64,000 bases of DNA from Paludibacteraceae bacterium (GTDB lineage Bacteria; Bacteroidota; Bacteroidia; Bacteroidales; Paludibacteraceae): NCBI GenBank assembly GCA_024399955.1, contig JAKSNH010000006.1, forward strand, positions 62,001-126,000, given 5' to 3'. A model generated the notes under the pieces. The model did not search any database and had not been told where the DNA came from. It worked only from the letters and a program-made list of their open reading frames with translations. This document shows positions 43,133-50,993 of the stretch, in pieces (the first letter of the stretch is position 1; each line of letters begins with the position of its first letter). A program made the position numbers and the translations under genes.

Positions 43133-44502
43133 TACTCAATCTCCTTTCTCATTGTATCCAATGCCTGACGTACAATAGCTTGCAGCGGCATCTTGGATGT
43201 ACATACATACTCGCATAAAGCAAAATCCTCAGGAGCTACTTCATTGGCTCCTAATTCAATCATCTTATCTAAATTGAGGGCAATCATGGCCTTAATCAAC
43301 TGCTCCGGATAGATATCCATAGGTAGCACCTTATCATACTCACCACTGACGATAATAGTACGGCGGCCACCTTTGAGACGAGCGTCCCATTGGTACTTGC
43401 GCTCACCAAATAACCACTTCATAAAGCAGTTATCTACTATCATCTTAGCAGGGTCGGTTTGACCGAAATGGAAGGCATTAAAGCGCGGGAACATCCATCC
43501 CATGAACTCATGCACGTCCGTTCCTTCACCAATCACCGTGTAAAGGTTCGTGTAAATAGACATCATATCGTCCAACATCACTTGATGACCATCTAAAGCG
43601 TTACCGGCAATAAAGCGGCAAGGCACTTCTTTATGGTAATTGGACTCTAATACAGCGCTAACAGGCATACCGGGCAGCACATTGTAGTACTGACGGCCAT
43701 AAACCATCGGACCGGCCAATGCCACTTTCTTTTGCATATCCACAATGCCCTTGGCGAACAAACGACCAATCAGAGCCAGGTTCTGAATACCAATAGTCCA
43801 AATCGTTTCACCCTGACGCATGGGGCGGATGTTATTAATCTGAACACTGGGGTTTCCTGCGGGATGCGCACCGGCTACCTCATAGAGGATGCAGTCTTTC
43901 AATCCGCGGAACTCAGGCGCTGCAGCTCCGGCTTTGATGCCCACATAAACAGTAGCAATCTTGCTGAGTGCCGTTACGGCTGCTTGCAGAATAGCTCCTT
44001 GACCCTTTAATACCCACTCGTAATCGGGGGCTAATGGACCGGAACAGAAAGTAGAAATAAAAATGGCTTGGGGCTCTTTGTTAGGCAATGCGATACATGC
44101 GTAAGGACGTTGCATAATCAATGGCCACAAACCGGACTCGAGTAGGAGGGTCTTGACGCCTTCGGCGGTATCCGCTTTCTTGACGTCAAACTTCGCATAC
44201 TCAATCTTTGCGTCTGCGAGGATGTTAATCGACAGAATCTTACGGCGGTCTCCGCGCACAATCTCCTGCACTGTACCCGAAACGGGCGAAGTGAATAACA
44301 TCGCTTCAAACGTCTTGTCGTGGAAGAGGGGACTACCCGCTTTCACTTTGTCGCCCACCTTAACGTCCAACTTGGGCGTAATGCCGGCGAAGTGGTCAGG
44401 AACAATCTTAAAGACCTCAGGGCGATTAACACTGCCAAGTGCCAATTCTGCCTTCCCGTCCATCGGTAGATCCAAACCACGTTTCAAGATGATTTGTTGC
44501 AT
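43132..44502 (-). CDS. nqrA: Na+-NQR subunit A
   Basis: 456 residues, peripheral cytoplasmic subunit with no membrane helix. ITLKRGLDLPM-like start (IILKRGLDLPMDGKA), FAGITPKLDVKVGDKVKAGSPLF lipoyl-like segment, and a C-terminal CEYVCTSKMPLQAIVRQALD. First gene of the six-gene operon, with its own promoter 53 bases upstream. Confidence 0.97.
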   Translation of the reverse strand: MQQIILKRGLDLPMDGKAELALGSVNRPEVFKIVPDHFAGITPKLDVKVGDKVKAGSPLFHDKTFEAMLFTSPVSGTVQEIVRGDRRKILSINILADAKIEYAKFDVKKADTAEGVKTLLLESGLWPLIMQRPYACIALPNKEPQAIFISTFCSGPLAPDYEWVLKGQGAILQAAVTALSKIATVYVGIKAGAAAPEFRGLKDCILYEVAGAHPAGNPSVQINNIRPMRQGETIWTIGIQNLALIGRLFAKGIVDMQKKVALAGPMVYGRQYYNVLPGMPVSAVLESNYHKEVPCRFIAGNALDGHQVMLDDMMSIYTNLYTVIGEGTDVHEFMGWMFPRFNAFHFGQTDPAKMIVDNCFMKWLFGERKYQWDARLKGGRRTIIVSGEYDKVLPMDIYPEQLIKAMIALNLDKMIELGANEVAPEDFALCEYVCTSKMPLQAIVRQALDTMRKEIE

Positions 44503-44554
44503 GATAATAATGGTTTATTTTGTTTAAATTAGATTTTTGCCCATAAAAAGCGTG

Positions 44555-44586
44555 CAAAGGTACAAAGAATTTCGCATATATGCAAA
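44555..44586 (-). promoter_or_regulatory. Promoter of the nqr operon
   Basis: Minus-strand TTTG (44583-44586) inside TTTGCATATATGCG, 20 bases, TACCTTTG (44555-44562). Confidence 0.85.
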
Positions 44587-44652
44587 TTTTTATACATAAA
44601 AATATGCGATAATTTTATTTTTATGAAAAAAATACATTTTTTGACTATCCGA

Positions 44653-44684
44653 TTTGGTAAAACCAAAAAAAAATCGTACCTTTG
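44653..44684 (+). promoter_or_regulatory. Promoter of the GH13 amylase gene
   Basis: TTTG (44653-44656), 20 bases, TACCTTTG (44677-44684), 25 bases before the ATG at 44710. It excludes the longer frame starting at 44623. Confidence 0.85.
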
Positions 44685-44709
44685 CACCAAATTGTATAAA
44701 TTGGCATAT

Positions 44710-46542
44710 ATGAAAAGACTCTTCCTATTAGTAGCATTGGCTTGCACAACGATGTTGCACGCTGTTTCAGTTAAAAAAGTAGAGCCACTGAACTGGTGGA
44801 CTAACATGCAATGCCCACTTACCTTGATGGTTTATGGCGATAATCTGGCTGATGGTCAGGTCACTATCCTTGATGCCAAAGGCAAAGTGCAGGATAACGG
44901 CTTGCGCATCAAACAAGTACGTAATGCCGAGAGCAAAAACTACCTATTTATTGACTTAGACGTGCGCCGTGCAGGTACATACACATTCGTGATTAAGCAG
45001 GGACGCAAAAAGGTTAAATTCAATTACGAGATTGTGGAACGCAAGATATCTAACTGCATCAAAGAATCCTTCTCGTCCAAAGATATGATCTACCTGTTGA
45101 TGCCCGATCGTTTCCGCGACGGAGACCCCACAAATAATACCGTTGAAGGCATGAAAGAACCCTGCCGAAAAGGTTATATTCATGGTCGCCAAGGTGGTGA
45201 TATTCAAGGCATTATAGACGAATTACCTCATATCAAAGAATTAGGTGCAACCTATATCTGGCCTACACCGCTGACATGGTCTAACGACTCCGCATTCAGT
45301 TACCACGGTTACGCCTGCGCCGATTACTACCATATCGACCCCCGTTATGGCACCAATGAACTATATAAACAGATGGTGAAGAAAGCCCACGAAATGGGTC
45401 TCAAAGTCATCATGGATGTGGTTACCAACCATAGCGGTATTGAGCATTGGTGGGCTAAGGATCTGCCTTATCAAGACTGGTGGCATCAGTTCCCCGAATA
45501 CACCGCTACCATCAATGCCTTCACGGCGGCGTATGATATTAATGCTTCGCAGTATGACCGCAAGATGAGTGAGGAAGGGTGGTTTGACCATCACATGCCG
45601 GATATGAACTTAGACAACCCCGACTTGCTCCAGTACTTCAAACAATTATACATCTGGTGGATTGAATGGGCTAACTTAGACGGATTACGTGTAGATACTT
45701 ATCCGTATAACGAGAAGGTTCCTATGGCGGAATGGTGCAGGGCTATTCGCGATGAGTACCCATGGATAAATATCGTGGGTGAGACATGGACCAGACCGGC
45801 TAATCAGGTGGCTTATTGGCAGGGCGGAACGGCCAACTACGATGGCTTTAATAGTAACCTGCCTTCGGTGATGGACTTCCCCACAGAGGAGGCTATTCGT
45901 CAGGCATTAGAGAATGATGGTACGGCATGGGGTGGAGGAATGGCACGCGTATATGATGCGCTTACGGCGGACTACCTTTATGGTGATGTGAATAACCTGC
46001 TTATGTTTGTAGGAAACCATGATATGGACCGTTTTGCAGACATCGTCAAGGATAATGACCCTCGTCGTGTGATGATAGGGCATATCTTGATAGCTACCAT
46101 GCGTGGTATTCCTCAGGTGTTTGCCGGAGACGAATATATGCAACGTTCCGTTGATATAACAATGGGGCATTCCGGACTGCGTCAGCCGCTGCCTACTGAT
46201 AATGAACTGACCGATACACAAAAAGAGGTGTATCGTCAGATGAAGACCTTGTGGAATTGGCGCAAGAGCGAACCTGTGCTGTGGGAAGGTAAGACGATGC
46301 AGTGGCTCGGGCGCGATAACACGTACGCGTACGTAAGATATAATAAGGAGGAGGCCGTACTCGTTTTCATTAACGCCAGCGAACAATCTAAGAACGTACC
46401 AATAGATCACTACCAGGAAATACTATCCAACTATGCCGCAGTAGGTACATTGCCTCTCAAGAGTAATCAGACGATTGATTTGCAACAACCTGTTGTAGCG
46501 GAACCGGTTAGTGCCCTTGTGGTTAAACTGAATAAAAAGTAA
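44710..46542 (+). CDS. GH13 alpha-amylase / neopullulanase (SusA-like)
   Basis: 610 residues with signal peptide (MKRLFLLVALACTTMLHA). An N-terminal beta-sandwich (about 20-120) precedes the catalytic barrel: MIYLLMPDRFRDGD, the GH13 motifs DVVTNH, GLRVDTYPY (nucleophile Asp), GETW (acid/base Glu) and FVGNHD (third Asp), and a C-terminal beta domain. Size and layout are those of Bacteroides SusA, which cuts malto-oligosaccharides and pullulan in the periplasm. It stands alone here: no SusC/SusD genes are adjacent. It is divergent from the nqr operon. Confidence 0.93.
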   Translation: MKRLFLLVALACTTMLHAVSVKKVEPLNWWTNMQCPLTLMVYGDNLADGQVTILDAKGKVQDNGLRIKQVRNAESKNYLFIDLDVRRAGTYTFVIKQGRKKVKFNYEIVERKISNCIKESFSSKDMIYLLMPDRFRDGDPTNNTVEGMKEPCRKGYIHGRQGGDIQGIIDELPHIKELGATYIWPTPLTWSNDSAFSYHGYACADYYHIDPRYGTNELYKQMVKKAHEMGLKVIMDVVTNHSGIEHWWAKDLPYQDWWHQFPEYTATINAFTAAYDINASQYDRKMSEEGWFDHHMPDMNLDNPDLLQYFKQLYIWWIEWANLDGLRVDTYPYNEKVPMAEWCRAIRDEYPWINIVGETWTRPANQVAYWQGGTANYDGFNSNLPSVMDFPTEEAIRQALENDGTAWGGGMARVYDALTADYLYGDVNNLLMFVGNHDMDRFADIVKDNDPRRVMIGHILIATMRGIPQVFAGDEYMQRSVDITMGHSGLRQPLPTDNELTDTQKEVYRQMKTLWNWRKSEPVLWEGKTMQWLGRDNTYAYVRYNKEEAVLVFINASEQSKNVPIDHYQEILSNYAAVGTLPLKSNQTIDLQQPVVAEPVSALVVKLNKK

Positions 46543-46567
46543 TTTTTAGCAGAAAAAACAAGAAAAA

Positions 46568-46599
46568 TTTGCGTATATGCAAAATAAAGTGTAATTTTG
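46568..46599 (+). promoter_or_regulatory. Promoter of tRNA-Gly
   Basis: TTTG (46568-46571), 20 bases, TAATTTTG (46592-46599), 11 bases before the tRNA. Confidence 0.85.
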
Positions 46600-46610
46600 C
46601 ACTCGCAAAT

Positions 46611-46681
46611 GCGGCTTTAGCACATCGGTAGTGCATCAGCTTCCCAAGCTGAGGAGGCGGGTCCGACTCCCGTAAGCCGCT
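46611..46681 (+). tRNA. tRNA-Gly (anticodon CCC)
   Basis: Acceptor stem GCGGCTT (46611-46617) pairs with AAGCCGC (46674-46680). The anticodon arm TCAGC-TTCCCAA-GCTGA gives anticodon CCC, reading GGG. The T arm has the GGTCCGACTCC pattern. CCA is not encoded. Confidence 0.95.
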
Positions 46682-46780
46682 CAACTCCATCAAAGATGAA
46701 GCTGCTTATGGGTTGGCCCGTAAGCCGCTCAACTCCATCAAAGATGAAGCTGCTTACGGGTCAGCCCGTAAGCCGCTCTT
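46671..46780 (+). repeat. Tandem duplications of the tRNA-Gly 3' end
   Basis: CGTAAGCCGCTC, the 3' end of the tRNA, recurs at 46719 and 46767 with a period of 48 bases; the two full 48-base units (46671-46718 and 46719-46766) are nearly identical. The third copy is followed by a T run, and a further AAGCCGCTC lies at 46791. Such direct repeats of a tRNA end can be left by site-specific integration. Confidence 0.85.
46752..46773 (+). terminator. Terminator after tRNA-Gly built from the repeated tRNA end
   Basis: GCTTACGGG (46752-46760), loop TCAG, CCCGTAAGC (46765-46773), then CGCTCTTTTTTATT. Perfect nine-pair stem with a T run. Confidence 0.8.
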
Positions 46781-46799
46781 TTTTATTATTAAGCCGCTC

Positions 46800-47274
46800 T
46801 TTTTTTATTTGCAGCGCAAAATAAATAACCTCGTCACCCACTGACGTTAAATAGGGGACATGACGAAATGTAGAGAAAAAGACTAATAAAGCAGTCCGAA
46901 CATCCAAAGGGGAATACGATTGCGGCTACCGGTTTCAACACCATCTACCGCCAAGATTTAAATATTGTATTTGCACAATAAATAATGTTTCAAAACACTA
47001 AATTTCTGTAATAAACAATGTTTCTATTCATTAAATTTGCTGCAAAATTACTACTTTTTTTTGATATGTGCAAATAATAAAACAAAAATATTCAATAATT
47101 CACGTTTTTCTCTACAATAATGTTAAATGATAATGATAAATACGATATATGTTAGATTTATTTGAACCAATATCTATATTGTCTGTTTTGCGATAGTCTA
47201 TTGTGAGTGAACTCCCATATTCAACCTCAAAACATACAATAATAAGATAAAAATCTTATTTTTTGCTCTTAAAA
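46800..47274. other. AT-rich non-coding stretch
   Basis: No gene seen. It contains an imperfect direct repeat of about 34 bases: AATAAATAATGTTTC and following (from 46977) and AATAAACAATGTTTC and following (from 47011), both ending in TAAATTT. The first part (46810-46960) is richer in GC without a clear frame. Confidence 0.5.
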
Positions 47275-47306
47275 TTTGTGCATCCCAAATTTTTGTTGTA
47301 TATTTG
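47275..47306 (+). promoter_or_regulatory. Promoter of the 47.3-kb structured RNA
   Basis: TTTG (47275-47278), 20 bases, TATATTTG (47299-47306). Predicted transcription start near 47313. Confidence 0.8.
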
Positions 47307-47312
47307 CACTCG

Positions 47313-47602
47313 AATTCCACGCTGGAGGGGATTATGTCTCTTTACGGGGTGGGGTTCAGACATAATAAAAGGCGTTTACTGACGCTTGTTCTTGGCAATC
47401 GAAATCTAGCAGTTTCAGAGTGTAAACGAGAACAAGACAAAGGTAGATGCTCATGGGGAATATCCCTTAATTGGTAGTACCATGTTGGTATGCCAATTGG
47501 TTCGTATATTCCAGCGTGAGATTCTACGTTGTCATTCTTTTACACAGGTTTTGCTAGAACCTCGATTGTGGAATGGCAATGGTAAGGATTCCACGCTTTT
47601 TT
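47313..47602 (+). ncRNA. Long structured RNA ending in an intrinsic terminator (attenuator or small RNA)
   Basis: No frame fits these 290 bases. Elements: ATTATGTCT (47331-47339) with AGACATAAT (47358-47366); CGTTTAC (47373-47379) with GTAAACG (47422-47428); CTTGTTCT (47385-47392) with AGAACAAG (47429-47436), which crosses the previous pair; AATTGG...TACC with GGTA...CCAATT (about 47470-47498); AGGTT/AACCT near 47546-47562; and a terminator GTGGAAT (47568-47574) with ATTCCAC (47588-47594) plus T run. ATTCCACGCT also stands at the RNA's 5' end (47314-47323), so it could pair with the terminator's 5' arm and prevent termination. tmRNA, RNase P and SRP signatures are absent. Confidence 0.6.
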
Positions 47603-47653
47603 GTTGTACCACGCTTGGCGGAATTCACAGGCAGAAAAAAACGAAAATGACGT

Positions 47654-47905
47654 ATGGTTTTTAAAATTGTTTTTAGTTCATTTTATGATGAGTGGATTGA
47701 AATGAGCAACGCTCCTTTAGAATTATTGGGGCAAATTCCGAACTTTATGGCTATTTATCAAAAAAAAGAGAATGATAAAGAACATGCCGTAATGGTTCAA
47801 CACTTGGGAAAGTATTATTATTGTGCTTTCGATGGAAACAGGGATGCTTGTATCCAACTAATTATTGATGATTTTAGGAATAACTTTATTGAATGGGAGG
47901 ACTAA
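47654..47905 (+). CDS. Small hypothetical protein
   Basis: 83 residues, no signal peptide, no family recognised. FKIVFSSFYDEWIEMSNAPL at the start and VMVQHLGKYYYCAFDGNRD in the middle suggest a small mixed fold. It lies 51 bases after the terminator of the structured RNA and two bases before a BspA-like gene, with which it is probably transcribed. Confidence 0.6.
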   Translation: MVFKIVFSSFYDEWIEMSNAPLELLGQIPNFMAIYQKKENDKEHAVMVQHLGKYYYCAFDGNRDACIQLIIDDFRNNFIEWED

Positions 47906-47907
47906 TT

Positions 47908-49419
47908 ATGAAGAAATTTATATCTTTCGCTTTCTGCATCCTCGTATCCTCGCGTATTTTTGCCTACTATGTTGATGGAGTTTACTATAGTTTTAATAGT
48001 AGCACAAACACAGCTACGGTCATTAATTTATATGTAGATGATGAATATGCACATAGTTATCGTGGGGATGTTGTTATTCCTGCGACCGTTGTTTATGATA
48101 ACAAAACTTATACCGTAACACGCATTGGTAAAAACGCTTTTTATGATTGTGAAGATTTAACATCCGTCTCTCTACCATTGACTATTACTACGATTGGAGA
48201 AAGTGCATTCAATTATTGTACTGAATTATCTTCAATTGAATTGCCTACAACAATTACATCTATTGCAACAAAAGCATTTTACGGATGTCGTAGTTTGACA
48301 TCAATTAATATTCCGTCTTCTTTAACTACTATTTATGAAGCTACTTTTCAGGGATGTAGTGGACTAACATCACTTGTTATTCCAAATTCTGTGACTAAAA
48401 TAGAAGACCGAGCATTTTGTAATTGTAGTGGACTAACATCACTTGTTATTCCAAATTCTGTGACCAAAATAGGAGACCTAGCATTTTGTAATTGTAGTGG
48501 ATTAACATCTGTGTCCATTTCAGAATCTGTAAAACAAATAGGGAAAGGTGTTTTCTATGACTGCACAAGTTTACCTGTTTTCAACCATATTAGATATGCT
48601 GATTCTTATTTAGTAAAGGTAGTTGATAGTGAGTTAGAATCGTATTCTATAAAAGAAGGAACAAAATGGATTGGTAGTGAGGCCTTTTATTATTGTTTAA
48701 ATATGAAAAATATTACTCTCCCTTCTTCTCTTAAACAAATTGGAGAAAAATCCTTATACCAATGTACACATATAGAAAAGGTAGTTTGCTATGCTCCTTA
48801 TCCTCCTAATATGAGCACAGATTGTATGCGTGAATGGCCTAAAAATGCCACATTGTATGTTCCTGCCGAGAATATTAGTCAATATCGTAAGGCTTGGTGG
48901 TATGGTGGATGGGGAGAATTCTTTGAAAATATTCTGCCAATAATGGCAGAACAAGTTTCTGTTACAGAAGTGGCTGTGATTCCTTTGAAAGATGGTGTTA
49001 CTATTATGTGGCCGATGGGGGCCAACGAATCTTTGTTTACGATTGAAATAAAACACGGAGATGATATAATTTGGACATTCACGTTTAATAGAGAAGGCTA
49101 TTTGTTATCACTCAATTTTGAAGAATCAACTAGTGTAAGCAATCGGAAGCTATCTAACGCCACAATGGCATCTAATGGTTTGCAATATACAATAATGGGA
49201 TTGGAAGAAAATACCGAATATACTTATACAATTACAATAAGAGATGCATCCATTCAACCAATCAAAACATATAATGGCTCATTTAAGACAACAGAACCGA
49301 CAGGACTAGAAGAATTGACTATAGACGAAAAAGTTGGCAATAAATTCATCTATGGCAATCAGTTGTATATTCGCCGTGGCTATAACCTCTACACCGCCAC
49401 CGGCGCGAGAGTGAAGTAA
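47908..49419 (+). CDS. BspA-like leucine-rich-repeat secreted protein
   Basis: 503 residues from the ATG at 47908, preceded by a strong GGAGG site (47895-47899, unusual in this phylum). Signal peptide (MKKFISFAFCILVSSRIFA), then about ten LRR_5-type repeats of roughly 23 residues (pattern I-xx-xAFxxCxxLTSxxIPxS). Two repeats are almost identical at DNA level with a 69-base period (48355 and 48424). A fibronectin-like domain follows (about 345-455), then the end NKFIYGNQLYIRRGYNLYTA and GARVK, a form of the C-terminal motif seen in other secreted proteins here. BspA-like proteins are surface adhesins. Confidence 0.87.
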   Translation: MKKFISFAFCILVSSRIFAYYVDGVYYSFNSSTNTATVINLYVDDEYAHSYRGDVVIPATVVYDNKTYTVTRIGKNAFYDCEDLTSVSLPLTITTIGESAFNYCTELSSIELPTTITSIATKAFYGCRSLTSINIPSSLTTIYEATFQGCSGLTSLVIPNSVTKIEDRAFCNCSGLTSLVIPNSVTKIGDLAFCNCSGLTSVSISESVKQIGKGVFYDCTSLPVFNHIRYADSYLVKVVDSELESYSIKEGTKWIGSEAFYYCLNMKNITLPSSLKQIGEKSLYQCTHIEKVVCYAPYPPNMSTDCMREWPKNATLYVPAENISQYRKAWWYGGWGEFFENILPIMAEQVSVTEVAVIPLKDGVTIMWPMGANESLFTIEIKHGDDIIWTFTFNREGYLLSLNFEESTSVSNRKLSNATMASNGLQYTIMGLEENTEYTYTITIRDASIQPIKTYNGSFKTTEPTGLEELTIDEKVGNKFIYGNQLYIRRGYNLYTATGARVK

Positions 49420-49448
49420 CTCTAAAAGTTTACTATTATTAATCTTTT

Positions 49449-49486
49449 GCGGGGCAGAAAACAATTCGTTCTCTGCCTCGCTTTTT
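49449..49486 (+). terminator. Terminator of the BspA-like gene, identical to 15129 copy
   Basis: The same 33 bases as at 15129-15161 (stem GCGGGGCAGA with TCTGCCTCGC), here followed by TTTTTC. Confidence 0.85.
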
Positions 49487-49888
49487 CTATTTGTCTCTAT
49501 TTGTATTGACTACTTGGCTAATTCCTAATTGACTAATTGTTTGCCGTTCCGACGACGGGTGTTTGTCGGGTGTTTATAATCCCCTGCGGCTACCCGCCGT
49601 TTAACCACGGGCAACTTAAAAAGTTTACTATTATTAAGATTTTAATCTATGTTATAGGTGCTTTTGGAGGTCGAGGGTCGGTCGACAGTGTCTAAACACC
49701 CTCTAAACACTCATTAGACCCTTAAAAGTTTACTATTATTAAGATTTTGCTATTATTAATGATTTTTTGATGGGACTGGAGCCCGTTAGTACTACTTACG
49801 TATCCCCTTAAGGGGGTAGTAAGTATACGTACTAAGGGCATCAATCGCAGTCCCTCAAACTCCCACCCTTGCAAAAATCAAAAAGTAA
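49487..49888. other. Non-coding stretch with short dispersed repeats
   Basis: AAAGTTTACTATTATTAA occurs at about 49427, 49619 and 49725, each time followed by (T/G)(A/C)TTTT. GC-rich parts (49549-49615) contain CGACGACGGGTG and CGGGTGTTT words. No gene seen. The 15.1-15.6 kb gap has loosely similar contents, including the shared terminator. Confidence 0.45.
49787..49834. repeat. Imperfect 48-base palindrome
   Basis: TAGTAC at the left end mirrors GTACTA at the right end, and the centre is the perfect palindrome CCCCTTAAGGGG (49804-49815). The arms between are mostly complementary (ACTTAC with GTAAGT). It stands alone in non-coding DNA. Confidence 0.75.
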
Positions 49889-50350
49889 CTAAAAAGCACC
49901 CACACGTACGCTAATTATGGTTCATATTTGGTAACTCTAAAAGGCTATAGTAAGTCCAATGACTATGCTACAAAGAGCACAACAATACAGGTACTCGCAC
50001 CGGTATGTAAGGCTGGTTTCTCTTATCAAAAAGCCGACGATGGCGTTACGGTTACATTTACTAATAAATCCGAAAATGCAGTGCGTTATTTGTGGGATTT
50101 TGGTGACAAAACAACTTCCACAGACAAAAATCCTGTGCATAAATATAACGTTGCAGGTGGTGAGACCAAGATATTTACCGTCACGCTAACCGCCTATCCG
50201 CAAAGCGGAAATGAATCCTCAACAATTGTTATAATAGCAATTGTAAACCAAAACTTAGAGCCTACTATTGATGATATATCTTGGACACCTACTACGCCCA
50301 ACGTGAATGAGTTAGTTATCTTCTCTTACCCTTGCTTCATCCTTGCTTCT
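49889..50350 (+). pseudogene. PKD-domain protein remnant
   Basis: The frame holds the last strand of one PKD domain (YANYGSYLVTLKGYSKSND), a complete second PKD domain (CKAGFSYQKADDGVTVTFTN, then YLWDFGDKTTSTDKNPVHKY) and the start of a third segment (SWTPTTPNVNELVIFS). There is no signal peptide or proper start codon: an in-frame stop lies just upstream at 49886, and the only start-like codon is a TTG at 49928. At the 3' end it leaves the domain and runs into the convergent nth gene. Both ends are therefore lost. Confidence 0.78.
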
Positions 50351-50351
50351 A

Positions 50352-50993
50352 CTACCGATAAGCACCCATGTAGTACCGGCAATAGGCAGTTAGTCCGCAT
50401 TGGTCGCATTTAGGCTTGCGTGCCTGACACACGTATCGGCCGTGCAGCAGTAACCAATGGTGCGCTTTAGGAATAAGGTCGGCCGGGATGTATTTGATGA
50501 GTTGTTTCTCTGTTTGCAGCGGATTTTTGCTGTGGGTGGTCAGTCCCAATCGCTCGGAGATACGGAAGATATGCGTATCAACCGCCATGGTAGGTTGATT
50601 CCAAATCACAGCACAAACGACATTGGCCGTCTTGCGTCCTACGCCGGGCAAGGTCTGTAAGTCGTCTATATTATCCGGCACTTGACCGTTATAGGCTTCC
50701 GTTAATCGCTTTGCCATGCCTGCCAGATGTTCTGCCTTCGATTTAGGATAACTCACGGAATGGATATATTCAAAGATATCATCGGCACAGGCTTTTGCCA
50801 TATCTTGTGCCGAAGGGTAGGCGGCAAAGAGAGCCGGAGTGACCATATTAACGCGCTTGTCGGTACATTGGGCAGACAGCATAACTGCAACTAATAACTC
50901 AAATGGGTTACGGAAGTTCAGTTCGCTCTCAGCCGACTTGGCGTTTTGACTAAACCAATCTAATATATGTTCAAATCGCTGTTTGGTTGTCAT
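50352..50993 (-). CDS. nth: Endonuclease III
   Basis: DNA glycosylase/AP lyase that removes oxidised pyrimidines. 213 residues: helix-hairpin-helix LPGVGRKTANVV with the catalytic Lys, AVDTHIFRISERLGL with the catalytic Asp, and the [4Fe-4S] cluster pattern C-x6-C-x2-C-x5-C in CQARKPKCDQCGLTAYC near the end. Complete. Overlaps the DUF4924-like gene by 23 bases. Confidence 0.97.
   Translation of the reverse strand: MTTKQRFEHILDWFSQNAKSAESELNFRNPFELLVAVMLSAQCTDKRVNMVTPALFAAYPSAQDMAKACADDIFEYIHSVSYPKSKAEHLAGMAKRLTEAYNGQVPDNIDDLQTLPGVGRKTANVVCAVIWNQPTMAVDTHIFRISERLGLTTHSKNPLQTEKQLIKYIPADLIPKAHHWLLLHGRYVCQARKPKCDQCGLTAYCRYYMGAYR

Noticed and set aside
46683..46780. Further tRNA genes in the 48-base repeats
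   Set aside because: Only the 3' tRNA end is repeated; D and anticodon arms are absent.
47313..47602. tmRNA, RNase P RNA or SRP RNA
   Set aside because: No GGTTCGA T-arm and tag frame, no GAGGAAAGTCC core, no conserved SRP loop.
47313..47626. Retron-like RNA (ends GAATTCC and GGAATTC pair, long hairpin inside)
   Set aside because: No reverse transcriptase gene nearby and the terminator falls before the 3' partner.
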